64,000 nt of DNA from Aplysia californica. Its lineage: Eukaryota > Mollusca > Gastropoda > Aplysiida > Aplysiidae. The notes under the pieces are model-generated. The model had not been told where the DNA came from and made no database searches. It saw only the letters and a list, made by a program, of their open reading frames with translations. Positions within the stretch are counted from its first letter, which is position 1, and every line of letters begins with the position of its first letter. The stretch is taken from contig NW_004797539.1 of assembly GCF_000002075.1 (NCBI RefSeq), positions 589,353 through 653,352 of the forward strand, read 5' to 3'. A program made the translations under genes and the position numbers. Positions 1-27,408 of this stretch are shown one piece after another.

Positions 1-1552
1 TTAGCTTAATGAAAGGGTAAGTGCAGGCATTTCTGATCATAATTTACGGAGCAAAAACCTGATCAACCGCCAAGAGTTAAAAGTTGAGATCAAAGAATGG
101 CCCGTCGCCTCAAAGATCAGCCACTATCGTGAACGTGATCACAAGCGTTGTAAAACTCCTTGAAACGGTACAGTGTTTGCCCCAGACGGGATCACACCAA
201 GGTGTGAACTGACCGATGCGTTTCTTTTCCCCAAACATCGCACTCGCATCTGACCTCACCACCTAAACTTACATCACTCCCTGGGTGGGTAGGGCCTGCA
301 AGTTCGCTCCAGGCGAGATCACATCAAACTGTGAACTCTTCCCTGACCATTGAAAGCAGTTTTTCCCGAATTTGCGAGACAACCTGAATTTTAATTAGTG
401 TGGTCACATCGTAATGGTGCGTAATGACAAAGGAGGTTGGGGTGGGGGGGGGGGGGGGGGACTCAATCAGAGATGGAAAGCTAAAATTGTTGGACAGGTA
501 AAGGGGAGGGGCAACTGGATAAGCGTAGATAAAGATCTCAAGACTCACGATAGGCTAATGAGTGTGTATATATAATATTATTTATGGCATGCCTCATGCC
601 ACTGTGATTGGTCATCAAGGTTGACCACTCTTTGCTTGCCATATGTCATAAATCCACCCAGGGGTCACGTCAGTTCATGGGTCACTGTAGATTCTTCCTT
701 GGCTTCGTTGGCTAAGATCCCATATTTTCCTTGCTTCCGAGCACTGGGATCTTAGGCGGAGACTACTGCAGTAGAGAATCTTTGGTTACACTACACTTAC
801 TAGACTCTAGAAAACTATTGTATTTTGGTTTGCCGTTGGCGCCGTGGACTACACAGTGTGACCAAAATCTGTCAGACCACTATAATCAATTGAAACTGAA
901 ACTGTGTTCTCAATGTGTATCTAACAATTTTTAGGCTGCCTAAATTTCTTTTCAACTTTGTTTGGGTGGTTTTTGCTTAAGGCTACATTGATTCCTTGAG
1001 GATTTGTTAATGAAGAATTCAATGCACTTTTCCAATTTCTATGTGGGCCATTTTCATCAATTTTATGTTTTCTTAAGAGCAACTTTGTATCTACATTTTT
1101 CAATTTGGATACTCTTTCTGTAGAACTTTCCGACCTCTAGGACTGACTTTCATTTGATCACATTGTCTTGCTCAAACAAGTTCTATTCATAATATCACTT
1201 ACCCACTAGTTGCGTCTGTTCATTTGGGTTGTTTTTTGTTCAACTCCACGAACCATTTCCACCGTTCAGTGCGTTCATTGTATATTCAAATGCTTTGTAT
1301 ACTGTTTACATTTTTAGTAATAAAGAGCCTAATTTGTCAAATATACTGGATAAGTTATAAAATATGATGTTTTGCATAAGCGCTGAAGTGTTTTAGCATA
1401 TTAGCAGAAAGTACTCATAAGTACTTTTTTTTAAAGTACTTGTACTCAAGTACATTTTATAGGAAAGTACTTTTACTGTACTTAAGTACATTTTTTAAAT
1501 TGTACTTAAATTTGTACTTAAGTACTTTTTTAAAAGTACTTTAACAGCTCTG
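1..1552 (+). mobile_element. hAT-like non-autonomous element, copy 1, left end cut by window
   Basis: Nearly identical to 7290-8847 (about 95% over stretches compared by eye). It ends in a GTACTT-rich subterminal zone and the terminus AACAGCTCTG, the reverse complement of CAGAGCTG. About 170 bases of the left end lie before the window. It has about 165 bases (roughly 905-1070) that copy 2 lacks. No transposase is visible. It sits in the PSMC3 intron upstream of exon 1860-1940. A G-run at about 444-460 is much longer than in copy 2. Confidence 0.85.
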
Positions 1553-1859
1553 ATTAGGATTGCCAAGTTCTTGCAAAGGATCATTACTAGTACAATTGCA
1601 ATTCAACAGGCCTGATCATCAAGTCGCTACCCTAGAACTGGACTAGAATTACTAAGTTCTCTCTGCTCAGTACCTGTTCTTGAGAAATTTGACGTTATAA
1701 AATTGTGAATTTCACAGTGTCCAGCTTTTGCGCATGCAATTATTTAAATGTCTTGATGACTCCGAGTGATTTTACAATTTTGATAGGGCAGACAGAACAT
1801 TTTATGTTATTTTATGAATTTGAAAATTAAAAATTTCCTTTCTCCCTTGCTCCATTCAG

Positions 1860-15557
<13,698 letters not shown>

Positions 15558-18198
15558 CATGTTTGCAACTGTGTACATTGTGTGTACTTCCTCTCTGTGG
15601 TCTGTGTACGTTGAAGGTTTTTTCATTGTATGATTGCCATTTTCCTGGGGGTTCATGAATATGGAGGAGGTTGGAGTAGGGGATGTCATTTGTTGGGATA
15701 GATTTAGTAAGATTGGTTGATAGCACATTAATTTTCTTTCTGGTGGGTGTGGAAGATCATTTGAAGTACGCTGTTTGTGGTTGGTTAAGCAAGAGTCATA
15801 TGGTGATGTTAGTTTTCTGAGAAGACGTTATGTAACGGTATCAGGATCTTATGTGACCTCATGCAAGAAAAAACAAAAAATCATAGAAGTACCAGAACCG
15901 TTACTATGAGCAGGCTTTTTCAGAGCAGATTTTCCATTTTGTTCAATATTTTATCATTACTTTTGTGTTTATATAAATACAGTGCAAATGCATGGTGATT
16001 GTTAAGGAATATTTGAGTATGAATGATGTTGAGAGCTTATTGAAGTAGGCTATGCGAGTGTGACAGGTGTGATTGTATTTTTTTGAAGAATATCAGTAAA
16101 ATGTGATAAAAAGTGCATCTTTGTTTTTTTTTATATATTGAAGAAAACATTTGCTTGTAAATCAGTGTGGGGTGTTGTCCTGCAACACAGGGTTTGAGTG
16201 CTTGGTGTTGGTGGCTGGTAGGTGTTCTGGTGTGGTTTCCTTCTTTTTTGTGTTTGCTACTCTCTTGTGACATCTGTAATCTTCAGCACTTATATGACCT
16301 AATTGTGTTGCAGGTGCCCTAAAACTCTTATTAATCTTTAGGGAATTCCCAAAGGGGGGACATTAACATGTTCTTATGCTCAGTAGAATTGTAAATGGGC
16401 TGATTCATCAATGTCATGCTCATAACTGTGCTTGAACTGCAACAGGGAACTGCTGCTTTTTCTTTCGTAATCCTTACTATTGTCATTTTTCCTCTTCTTC
16501 TTTTGTATGTTTGTCACACTCTTGTGATCTGCTATTTCCGGGGTGCCTTGATAGTCGAAGCTGACTTTGTGCTGTTGAAGCTAGAGAGATGAGTGTGAGC
16601 AGAGTAAGCCTGATTCCCTGTATAGACTTCTCTTTTTGACATTCACCCCTTGGCGCTCATATGACCATGTGCAGTTGTGAGCGCAGTAACACTCTACTAA
16701 AAAAACACACACACACAAAAATACTTTCATTAAAACTGAGTGCTCAATTGCCAGTGAAATAAAAAATAAAAAGGTGCTCATCAAAAGTGGCATGTTGGAA
16801 TGGATGAAAGTTGGGCAAGATGCACTCAGTCCTCAGAAGGCGAAAGAAAGCGATGCCTTTGATTCTGAGAAGAGTTGGAAACCAGGTTTGTGGTAGACGT
16901 CTTCACTAATACTTTAAGCTCTGCCCCCGTGCATCTGTTGGTCCCATGCACCTGAACTTTGGGCTGACCGCTGTGTATACCACTGTGTGGTCTGTGCCCA
17001 GAAGTCATGCTCAGGTGTACGCTCACTTACCATCAAATGTAAGTGATCAGGGACTGAATTCTAGTGCATAATAAAAAAGGACGGGGAGGTCTTTTCCAAG
17101 TTGTTTTACACACACAACTCCTCTTCAACAACCATGACAGAAAAGGGAATTGTTCTGGTTAGCACTCATCAAGAATTGTAGGGTAATTGGTGCATCAATA
17201 GTGATGTCATTATTCCAGTAGTAGTTGCAACTGTTTTGTTTGCTGTTTCCCACCTCAAAAGGATCATTCTCATCACTGAAGTGACATTTAGACTTAAGAC
17301 TCTTAGACAGGACAGGGAAATGAAATACAAACTTGATGAAGACTTACTTGTTTCATGTATTTACAATAATATTTATTCACTGATGATAGTGATAGCTTTG
17401 TAAGAACTTTACATGAAAAATAGTTCCATAACATGACATAGGACACAAAACTTTGTAAGTTTTCCAACTTATCAAAAGTTATGAGACCTGCCCATGTTGT
17501 TCAACCTGATGGATAAAAATGTATGAATTTCTACATATGTGAAATACATTTCCTAAACAAATTACACATGTTAACAGTTAATTGGAAAATGTTGCTGCCT
17601 CTTGCCTTCCTGAGAGATGCACATTTTTTTATACGTGACCATAGTACTCCAAATTATTCTGAAATTGAAATGATTTATGACTTCTCATTACAGTATAGGC
17701 TTTGGAAGAATGTTCCCCACATCAGCACAACCAGTTTCACTGAACTGCCACACTGAGAACAGCTGAGCAAAGGCATCTTGAAGAAATGAGAGTCGAATCA
17801 TGTAGTAATCAATAATCCTGTTAGTAGATCGATACCTCACTTTGGTGAAATGTTGATTACAACCAGTTTTCCCTCGTGGTATCATTGAACTCACTCGATC
17901 ACATATTCCGAAACATGATATTATAGGGAACGTCTGAGCCTAGGAGTTCTGGGGTCTGGACATGAAAAGTCAGCTGAGACACAAAAACAACACTGTTTTG
18001 TCATTGAATTCTAACTCCCTTAGGAAGGAAGAAGTAAACAGTGATGACTATGAAGACAGAGATTTGTGCCATCATAATGAGGTGCATGCCATCAAAGTGA
18101 AATGCATGTTGGCCAGATCACCCTTTACCGTGCTACATAAGTAGGTCTAGACCTTTGTGAGGTGTTCAACTTGTCCTGTTTTGCAGAAAGAATAAAAG
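15558..18198. other. PSMC3 3' UTR and downstream flank
   Basis: No coding exon recognised. The PSMC3 3' UTR must start here. AATAAA-type motifs occur near 16758, 17080 and 18190, but none can be assigned as the used poly(A) signal by eye. Repeat family R1 occupies 16190-16350. Confidence 0.6.
16190..16350 (+). repeat. Dispersed repeat family R1, copy 2
   Basis: Best-preserved 3' part: TTTGTGTTTGCTACTCT, TGACATCTGTAATCTTCAGC, CACTTATATGACCTAATTG, TTGCAGGTGCC, AAAACTCTTATTAATC. Same order as the copies at 2134 and 33146. Confidence 0.5.
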
Positions 18199-18200
18199 TA

Positions 18201-18993
18201 CTGTAGAACTCGGATTCAATGAAGCCGTCGGACTATTCAATTTTGTTGAATCCAAGTGTTTGTTATAGCAAACATGGGGTTTTTGTCTAAATAATTTCAG
18301 GCGCTGAGCAAGTAATGTTATATGTATTCGACTTTCTCAATCAAAAGTAGTCTGGTTTCAAATGAGAGGCATTTTTGTGGGTTTTTTAATTCTGAAGAAT
18401 TGCTGGAAAAATTACAAGAAAATACACTCAACTCTACCAAGCACACACTGTAAAAGGGCCAATTTGTTCAAATGCACGCCTGTTTCATCTATCATCTATA
18501 ACTTATTGTTTGCCAAACATAAATTATGTTGAAGTGTAGAGCCTAGCATATGGCAACGTTTGATTCCACAGTTCAGAGCGCAATTCATTTATGTAGATCT
18601 ATGTCAAGATTAGCTTTTCATTGTATTGATCAGTTGCTGGGGAAAAAAATAACTGTTGCGTTTGTATTTCTACTGATGTTCCATGCCCGGACCATATGTA
18701 CCCCCCTCTACCCAGACACATGCACACACAGTCACACGTGTGCGGGTCGCCCATCACAAGCTAAAAGACATGGGTGCGTGATGACAACGCACGAGTTGGT
18801 ATGAAAGGAGACAGCTGATTGGTGGCATAGGTCATAGAGCAGTTCACCCTGCAAGCGACTTCGTTGAACCAGTTTCCTCATTTATGTGTATGTTGAATCC
18901 AAGTTATTTTAATTGATTTTTATGAATTTAAAAAAATGGGGGAATCCAACTCCTTTCGTTGAATCTAGACTTCGTTGAAACCGAGTTCCACTG
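18201..18993 (+). mobile_element. TA-flanked element P1 (pogo/Tc1-mariner-like), non-autonomous
   Basis: Flanked by TA on both sides (18199-18200, 18994-18995). Left CTGTAGAACTCGGATTCAA; right end reversed CAGTGGAACTCGGTTTCAA. TIRs of about 24 bp. 793 bp, no transposase seen. Confidence 0.75.
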
Positions 18994-19286
18994 TACTAAG
19001 TAAAAATAAATAAGCTATTAGTCTACCCTGTAGAGTATAAAGCAAAGATTCCGCCATAACATGACAAAAGCAGCCTATATAAGGCAGAGTGTACTGAAAC
19101 ATAGCTTGCATACTATGTAACACCTCCCTATGTGGAAAATTTGGCTTGTTTTTGTTTTGTCCAGGATTCACATAAAAAAGATACAATGAACACAAAGGGA
19201 AGAAACTAGAAAAGTCGGTTCAAGGAATCCATGCTTTCAAATTGTATGTTTATAAATTATGTTACGTGCACTTCACAGTTTCATGT

Positions 19287-20080
19287 ACAGTCAATGCTGG
19301 CTTTAAGCACAGTCTTTGGAAGAAAGCTTAAGCGTGCTTAATGCCGAAGCGTGCTTGAGTGCGAAGTAGACATAATCCAGAGATTTTCATGTAGAAAATT
19401 TCCCGTGCTATTTCCCTTTGTTTGTAAGTAGGCCTATAACGGTCCCGTAAAAGTATGCACTGTTATTTAGACACCCGCCATGGTAGTTTTTGTTTGCTTG
19501 TTTGTTTTTGTTTTGAGGTCGAATGGGAAATGAAAATTTAATTTAGACAGCCAGTCACGATACAGCAAACTAGGCCTACACACTGCCTGTGCGTACCACT
19601 GCCCACTGTGCCACATTCATACTACTGCCTTCATCCCACCTCGCACGTGATACACAATCAGGATTAATGGATAGCGAGGGTCAAAGGTGAAATCGCAGCC
19701 AGCCTCCCTTTCTCATCTCCCCGACTCTCTTTGTATTTTTTTTTGTCTGTAGCTTTGCCCAAGGCTAGATCCTATGTCCACGCGAGCGGCTGTGTGCTTC
19801 TCTCTGCCTTCCTCTCCGCTCGTGTGAGTGTGTGTATTCATCACTTGCGTTCTTTGTGTTTCTCAATACACTCACTGCTGTGTTGTAGACTGTGTTTGAA
19901 CTTCGATGGGTCATCATGGAAGTATAGACTGTCTTGTAAATGAAGCATGCCTGAAGCCGAAGTTACCATGCTTAAAGGCGTGTAATTTATATAGCAAAAA
20001 TTCGGTAAGAGCCTTTTAGCGTGCTCGAGTCCAAAACGTGCTTTATGCCGGCGTGCTTACTTAAAGCCGGCATGGACTGT
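19287..20080 (+). mobile_element. TA-flanked element P2 (pogo/Tc1-mariner-like), non-autonomous
   Basis: TA on both sides. Left CAGTCAATGCTGGCTTTAAG; right end reversed CAGTCCATGCCGGCTTTAAG, 18 of 20 matching. 794 bp. GTGCTTAATGCCG-like and GTGCTTTATGCCG-like subterminal repeats lie at the two ends. No transposase seen. Confidence 0.8.
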
Positions 20081-21223
20081 ACCATATTGCCCTAAAAAAT
20101 AAGAATTGATGTTCATTTTCCAAAAGTATTTTCCAGACGTTTGCATACTACCTCAGCATCTCACAAATCATATCCTACACTTTCCACCTTTACTTTTTAA
20201 ACATGCCTTTAATAAAAATTATTAAGATATCAAATACATGAGAGAGGATAGGGGAAACTCTCACCGTGCTCAACCAATATTCAAATTCAAAAAGCTTGCC
20301 ATAAATATCAAATAACAAATATTTACTTACTTTTCCCGCTTTCTTCATCATCAACTATCTTAACTATTTTCAATCTTTTTCACTTTCCCATAACCCCATA
20401 TTTCATTATACATACAAACTACATAAACACAACCCCCCAGAGGTCTACATTGTATTGTATGTACCTTGAGAACGGTCCCAGTTGTCAGCAAAGCTATTTC
20501 AGGGTGAAATGGCTAAAAAATTTAGTTCCATCAGAAAACTAACGTTTAACAATTTCTTAATAACATATTGAAGGATTTATAATATTCTAAAGTTTAATAT
20601 TTTCTATTATTAGTTATTTTTGCAGTATGTTGAACTTCATCAAAGGTTAAAATGTGCTAGAAATTGGGTTTTCTCCAAACTTTGTTTTTACACCCATGTT
20701 ACAAACTGTGGCATATCTAAGACTACTCAAGATATTTGAACGATTTAAAAATCAGTGTGTGCAGCATTGAGGTGGGTACAAGAATATGCCCTAATTTTAA
20801 TAAATCCAAAATTTTCTACAGCTCGGACCTTTTTCCAGACACACACACATACATATGTTAGGCAGAGAGAGAAATCTACACCTCGCATTCAATAAAGACA
20901 ACAGATAGGCCTACTCATCTGCAAAAAATGTCATTCAATTCCCTATCTAGGCAAGTATCAATATTCACAGAATAAAGGCAAACTTGCAGTGGGAAAATAT
21001 TGCTTACTGTTGTCTTTAGTTTCTCATGATTTACCAAATGAACTCTGAATCATGTTCCATAAGGTATGGGGTGTTGTCACTTAAGACTGCTCACTATCAG
21101 TCGCTGAAGTATCGACGTCATTCACATTACTTGCATGTACATTACTAGGATTAAGCAGAATGAAGCAACGTCTTGCACATCTGTAAAACCTACTTTGAGG
21201 CCCTTTTCATTATTATGCATTAA
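20081..21223. other. AT-rich intergenic stretch, nothing recognised
   Basis: Between P2 and TTAA element T6. No coding exon or paired termini seen; low-complexity AT-rich sequence throughout. Confidence 0.5.
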
Positions 21224-21384
21224 CACTTTGAAGTCACTTGGCGCAATAATGCGACGGTGAAAATTATCTGTTCCAGTCACCTGGCACAGTTCTGCACCAG
21301 GCCTGAGAAGTCCGTTGCAGTCACTCTCCTGGTTGGGTAACCAGATGGGGTACTTTGTCCTGCTGGCTGTGTGACTGCAAAGTG
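21224..21384 (+). mobile_element. TTAA-flanked MITE T6
   Basis: TTAA at 21220-21223 and 21385-21388, both intact. Left CACTTTGAAGTCAC; right end reversed CACTTTGCAGTCAC, 13 of 14 matching. 161 bp. Located downstream of the XPA stop codon, so it may lie in the XPA 3' UTR. Confidence 0.8.
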
Positions 21385-21915
21385 TTAATACTACTAGAGT
21401 AATATATAATGTTACATTTACGTTAGTCATGTATGACATTTACTCGAAGATATAGTGACAACCCAACAGATCCAAGCAAACACTAGAGTGTGTGTTACTT
21501 TTACTCCTTTGCAAAGGCCTCGATGTGCTGTGATGTATATAGCAACTGACCCAAAGTAGCTCTGATGAACAGGTTCTGTAAGGCTCAGGAGGGCCAGAGC
21601 TCACAGGCTTGATTATTCTCAGATCCTAACCAGATGGAAACTTAAAGAAGAGTAGAAGCCGAAGAAATACTATCATGAGATGATAAAAGTAAAGTAGTAT
21701 AATCCCCTACGTCACCATGAATTACGATGATCAGTGTGCTGTTCCCAGTTCCTGTGAGACATCCTGGCAACCCTAATGTTACCATGGGTATTTTGCACTA
21801 GGTTTAGCAGTTCAAAATAGGGAGTCCAACTTACTTTTACTTTTGAAACTACATGTATCTGTTCTAGTCAGCAATGACCGATCACACATTATGAATGACA
21901 CAAGCATGACACAGT

Positions 21916-24900
21916 TCACATTTTTTCATAGGTCCAGACATGTCCACAAGTCGTGCAAGTCTTTGAGTAGCTGTCCTCCTCCTCGTCGTAAACTTCCTCG
22001 TCATACTCATGCTGGTGGCCAGTGAGATCTTTACGCCACAAGCTGCTGCGTACTGACATACGTAACTCTGAAATACAATCAGGAAGTGTGCCATTGGAAG
22101 TCAATTCCTAGAATCTAACAAAATCATTTTTCAAAGAGAAATAGAATACATTTTTAAAAGTCATTACCTCTGTTCAAATTAATTATCCATCCACTATTTG
22201 AATTAAAACCTAGGTATGTAACAAAAATCATGATTAGTTGCTACTTGGGGGGAAAAAAAGTCAAGCTATAGCTTCCATTCAAATTGCCAGTCTCAAAGGG
22301 GGTGTCTTGTGGTCAAGGGGTATGGTGTTCGCATTACATTAAAAAATTTACTCCTTTAACATCCTTTCCTGTTCTCCAGCCATGTTCTGTCATCTGCTTT
22401 CATCTCCATTTTCTGACCCCCCTCTTCTGGGATCCCCTCTCCTTTACTCCTATCTGCTGCATCTCCTGGATCCTTCTTATTGCTGTCTTTCAGCCACACC
22501 ACTGATCATAAGGTACGTAAGGTCTAACACATACCCTTTTCGGATAAGGGTAAAAAATCTCAGAGGTCCTGTGTGAAAGTTGTGCATGTTAAAGATCCCT
22601 CGGTGGTCCTAAAATCAAAATAAATTCCTACAAAAACTGAAAATACTCTGGTCAGTATAAAAAATATAAAGTACCTTCAAAATTTGAATGAGGCTGCCTG
22701 AAGGCAAGGGGCCCTACTAATTAGGAAAAACGGTCACATACATAAAAATCAGTTGCACTGCAGATTGAAGAAGTAGCAGTCAACTACCTCCGAGATTCAT
22801 CAAGGGAATACAAAGAAGACAAAGAAGAAGTCTGTCTCAGTTATATTCATTTGAGCATGGAGCTGATTGACTTACACATCATTTGACAAAATTTTGACAA
22901 AAATAGGAATTTTTAAAAGATACATAGAGGTGGAACATGTAATAATATCCTCAGCTGTGCCCACAGAAAGACATTTTATGTGACTATAGAAGTTGCAATT
23001 GAAAAATCAAAAGTCTGAAGTATTTAAGATATCTTGAACAAGCACGACAAGAAAGCTAAAAATGAAGTGAAAGTGAACAAAATTGACCACAACAAAACAT
23101 ATAGTGTACCCCTGGTTGAAATTTGTACCTGAGAATATACAGGAGAAAAGTCAGTCTGCCTCATCCTATAACTACAGAAGAGGGTAGGTACCATACAAAA
23201 CAAACTAACCTTTCAACTTTTTGTTGAATTTCTTCTGTTTGGCTTTTTCTCTGTTCTCCACTCTCTGTGTTTTCGCTTCTTCCAGTTTCTCTTCACTCCC
23301 CCACACTTCCATAGCTCTTTTGTGAACCTGAAGCCAAAGTGTGATAAAATTAATCAATCCCATCATAATATGTAGGCCTCTACCAAAGAAACAGCTATTC
23401 TTAAACAAAGAAGTTAAACACACAAAAGTGAAAGCACAAGTTTCTCTAATTCTAAAATACTTCTGAATTCAAAGCAAATTTTAAGCAATTAACTTCCTAA
23501 AAATTACTCTTTCATAACGACAGGCAACTTCACTTTTGGTTTTAAAAAAAAGGCATTTTGAACAGGGAAACTTCATAATCCTCTTTTAATTATTTGCTTT
23601 TATTTACCTCTTCAAACAAACAACCCATCTTGCTATGAGTACACATAATTAAATAGAACTTTTAATCCCCTAACGCAACTGATGTTGTCGAAGGAGTGAA
23701 AAAAACACCAACTCATCTGAAGTTCAACTTAACAGTAGGATTTGTAAAGAAGAAGAGGTGTTGGGATCCGAGTAAAAGATCAACTTAACCGAAGATCAAC
23801 TCAAGCGAGCTCAATACAAGCGGAGTCGACTGTAATTGTCCCAGCTTCTAATCTCAACTATATCAAAGTTTCCCTTCCAATAAGTATAAGCCTTCTTTTA
23901 TGATAGAAAATACCTGACAGTGTAGAAATAACTTCATGTCACCCCAGTGTGAATTGTGAGGATTCTTGCGAACGATATATTTCAGCTCTGGTTCCCTTTT
24001 ATCAAAGTCTTCATCCTTTAAAAGGTAAGTGGTCTTTGCATCAGTCTTTGTGATCAGGCTGTCTGAATCTTCATCTCTGTATGAAGATGAAAAAATACCA
24101 AAACATGAACATACATATATCTAAAAAAGCAAAGCGAAATCAAGTTAGTATATTATGATCTTCCCCCCCCCCCCATCTTCATCTACGTTCATCTACGATA
24201 TGCACCGTTAGCGTGAAACAGAAGGTGATGGCAGCTAGTAAAAAACCATATATATACATGTGAGGTATCGTGGTGAAATCAGGCGCTCATCAAAATAATT
24301 AAATAGAAGAAATCAGCATTTTTTAGGCCCGCTTTGTAGTTTTTTTCGAATTTTTATTTTTTGCCTCAACACCTTTTATGTCCATTTAAAGATACATTTA
24401 GGTGTGGAATTTATTGAATAACATTTATTAAAGGCACAGAAAATGTTAATTTGCAGTTTCCAAGGACTTTTGAGCTTTGGAAATCACCAAACTTTAGTGG
24501 CCATTTTTTCTCTAATTTTACTTTTGAAAGCAGGCGACCTCACCTCCTTCAAGCACAAATATCTCAACTTCTATTCAAGATAGATGGGTGTTTTTTCCAA
24601 CAAAAACAAGGCAAATCAACAAGTTTTAAGATGATACAGATAACTCCATATGCCCAAAATCTGACGAGTGCATGCTTCCACCGTGTCGTGACACAAATGT
24701 TTTCCTGTTGACCTAATTTCCTAGTCCCTTTGTAGGCAATAAAAACACAGCTCTAGTTACGGATCAGTACATGTGAGCACGTTTTCCAGATACGTACCGG
24801 CATTTGTCACACACAGGATGGTCAAATTTGCTGTACAAATATGAGTCTAGGAATTCCTTGTCACACTCGAGACAAAACAAGTTGTCTACTTCAACAACTG

Positions 24901-27408
24901 GCCCTGTGAGAAAATAAAAATACATCAAAATAAGAAAACACAATCAAAATTAGTCTCAAAATAAAGTGCAGGTGAACTTATCCAAGATATCCATTGTCGA
25001 GGAGAAAAGTGGGTTGTCCTAGACACGCGGACATCTTGGACAGTATTATTATAAGATAAAAAAATGCAAGGTTGGAAATGGGAAGTGGTCTTCACAGATG
25101 ACTGTCATAAACAGGCGGCCGTTAGAGCAGATTTTATTAATTTTAAAAAAAACAATATAGAGCATGAACATTTGTGTAAAATTTGCAGTATCATATAATT
25201 AGTTTCAGGATCAATACTTTCATTTTATAACAAAGGCGCAGGGATAATACGGGTAAAAAGCACAAAACCAGCTACTGATAAACACTAAGTTGCAATCCTT
25301 TAATTAAACTTTAAATATCTTAGAGAACAGATGTTTAAATGCACAGCTTATTGACCTACACTAATAAAGGAAAAATTATGCACTGTAATATTAGTACTCG
25401 TATTTTCTCATTTCTTTTAAAAGACTTTAGCTTAATGTCCTTGATCGCAAAATGATTTTTTAAAAGTACATGTATTTTTAAATTGGAGATAATTATATAA
25501 TCAAAGGGAAATAAAACTGTACAAAGGAAGAAAATACTGATTTTGATGTAGAGAAAATACAAGACCTGGTTCATGCACAACTTTCAGATCAGAATTCTTC
25601 TCAGTCTTGCTGCTTGCAACAACCCCATCGGGTTCTTCAAGGAAAAAGCCAGCACCAGTGTCAATTTCAACAGCCGCACGTTTTACTTTACTTTCAACAT
25701 CACTGCAAGAGAAAAAGGACACATCTTCTTACTTTATATTATAACAAACATCTCTTTTTAAACATACCACCATTTGTGGCGTAATGATTGGGCACTTTGA
25801 CTTACAGGCAATAGGCCTGAGTTTACCTCCCATGAGGGATTGTTTGATTGTGTAGTTTATTAAGTAACTCCAGTTTTTCTGTTGGGACACAGTATTCTAC
25901 ATAGCTCGGGTTGGCTAGCCACATACACAAAATACACCAAAAGGTGGCCCGAACCAGCAGTTTGAGACCAAAGGTCCTGTATTTGGAGGGCACCTGTAGA
26001 ATTATCTGTCATGTCAACACGTGTTTTTCCTGGATGGTCATGAAATTAACGTCTTCAATGACCCCAACATGATGGAGGAAAAAATATATTGGTGCCTCTA
26101 TTTCGGAACTGAATATCAAGAATTTGATATTTCCATCAGTAGAATGGTAGAATGAAGTAACTTGAATACTTTTTTTGTAATGATAACACAGTATTTTTCA
26201 ATAGCCTGACAGTGGTTCAATGTCACTTCAACTGTGATATGATAGGAGATCACTTTAAATTCAAAGTCCATCTCTGGTAGGTCAGTACAAAGCCGGGTGA
26301 CAGCCTTTTTCAACAATTCAAGCGGTAAGATGCCCTGTTGATATCAGCATTGTAATGGGAAGACTATTCGCTGTTGTACACAATTGTAAAAGACATGACT
26401 TTAAATATCTGAGTGGGGAAGTCCATTTCATTTAGTATCGATCTCTAGATTTCTGCTGGACAAGGTAGAACTGGTTTGCTTCTCTTATATGATCTAAATT
26501 TGGTCAATGAGAACTTAAAATATTTGCAACCCACCCAAAAAGTAAAACAAAAAGGCATCTTGATTCAGCTTAAAGAAAAGGTGATAGACCTACTTATTTA
26601 CTACCCATCTAAATATCTTAATATAAGGAAACAATTTCTAGCTTAAAAACATGACAAGCTCAAAAAGCAAACTCAGACAAACATCCTCTATGATTTTTAC
26701 ACAACACAGCTATGTCAATGCCGTTTCATTTGATGGACTACCATGATGATGTGTTCTACTATAAAGTCAATGTTGGGCAATTTTATACAATCATTCCTAC
26801 ATCCTAACGCATTACTTTAAAAAAAACCAGCATACCCAGCCCTCAGAACACCCCCCCTTTCCATTTTGAATATAGCCAAAGACAGTCCATAACCTGTATA
26901 AAAGAAGAGGAAAAATGTTTCATATCATGGATTGTAGTGGACTAGTAGACAGACAAGTTGTGCAGTTGTCAGACTGATCCTATGAAAGACCATCAAGTAG
27001 CACAGAAACATTATGGGGGATTGTCACATGGACCAGCACCTCTACACATTTACACAGACAAAAATCATCCCTCCTTATCAGTAGAAGTAATATTGAATAC
27101 CAATTCTCCTTAGCTTCAAGAAGATTGGCCCAAAAGCTTCATCTTTTATTCCTACCCACTGTCTTACTTTCCCTTAAAAGACAACCATCTAGTTTCATGT
27201 TTTTCTCTTCAAAACTGGCAAGACTCTTTAGACTCAAATAAAGCTCAATAAAATTACCAACCAATAATTACAATTACACTGACCTATTGTTTCCTTTCTC
27301 ATGAGATCGCTTTGTCACCTTCGATTTTCTGAGTTGTAAAGCCGTTGCCTTATTTTTTTCAATGCGTGCCTTCTGAGCAGCAGTCAAGGGCTTCTCAGCA
27401 GAAGCCAT
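21916..27408 (-). CDS. XPA: XPA, nucleotide excision repair damage-verification protein, complete
   Basis: XPA binds damaged DNA with RPA and recruits ERCC1-XPF in nuclear nucleotide excision repair. Coding exons in transcript order: 27408-27284, 25702-25566, 24903-24798, 24076-23914, 23327-23210, 22067-21916. All phases join; 266 residues plus stop (human 273). The N-terminal helix [18 protein letters not shown] matches the RPA32-binding region. [10 protein letters not shown] (residues 56-65) is the ERCC1-binding motif; human has DTGGGFILEE, so the middle Gly is Ala. The C4 zinc finger uses Cys98, 101, 119 and 122 with the human C-x2-C-x17-C-x2-C spacing. The DNA-binding domain continues as [12 protein letters not shown] and [12 protein letters not shown], and the protein ends [13 protein letters not shown] like human. 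The start codon is at 27408, followed by an Ala/Glu/Lys-rich opening. A possible splice acceptor lies just upstream (CAG then 12 bases then ATG), so a 5' UTR exon may exist. A TIR element sits in the intron between exons 3 and 4. Confidence 0.96.
22284..22615 (+). repeat. Possible tRNA-derived SINE in XPA intron 5
   Basis: TGGTCAAGGGG near the left end fits the polymerase III A box; the right part has GTTAAAGATCCCTCGGTGGTCC, a block I associate with molluscan dispersed repeats. No convincing B box was found. Confidence 0.35.
23700..23832 (-). mobile_element. Single end of a pogo-like element
   Basis: Right terminus, reversed, CAGTCGACTCCGCTTGTATT with TA next to it, similar in style to the 44902 element. 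No partner terminus found on the left, so a truncated copy. In the XPA intron between the exons at 24076-23914 and 23327-23210. Confidence 0.4.
24260..24694 (+). mobile_element. G-family MITE, copy 2
   Basis: Begins GTGAGGTATCGTGGTGAAAT, runs through CAGGCGCTCATCAAAAT, and ends CTGACGAGTGCATGCTTCC then ACCGTGTCGTGACAC. Ends are inverted repeats of about 25-35 bp. Lies between XPA exons 24903-24798 and 24076-23914. Confidence 0.8.
25703..27283. other. XPA intron 1, nothing recognised
   Basis: AT-rich intron of 1581 bp between the first two XPA coding exons. No paired termini, tandem repeat or conserved block noticed. Confidence 0.5.
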
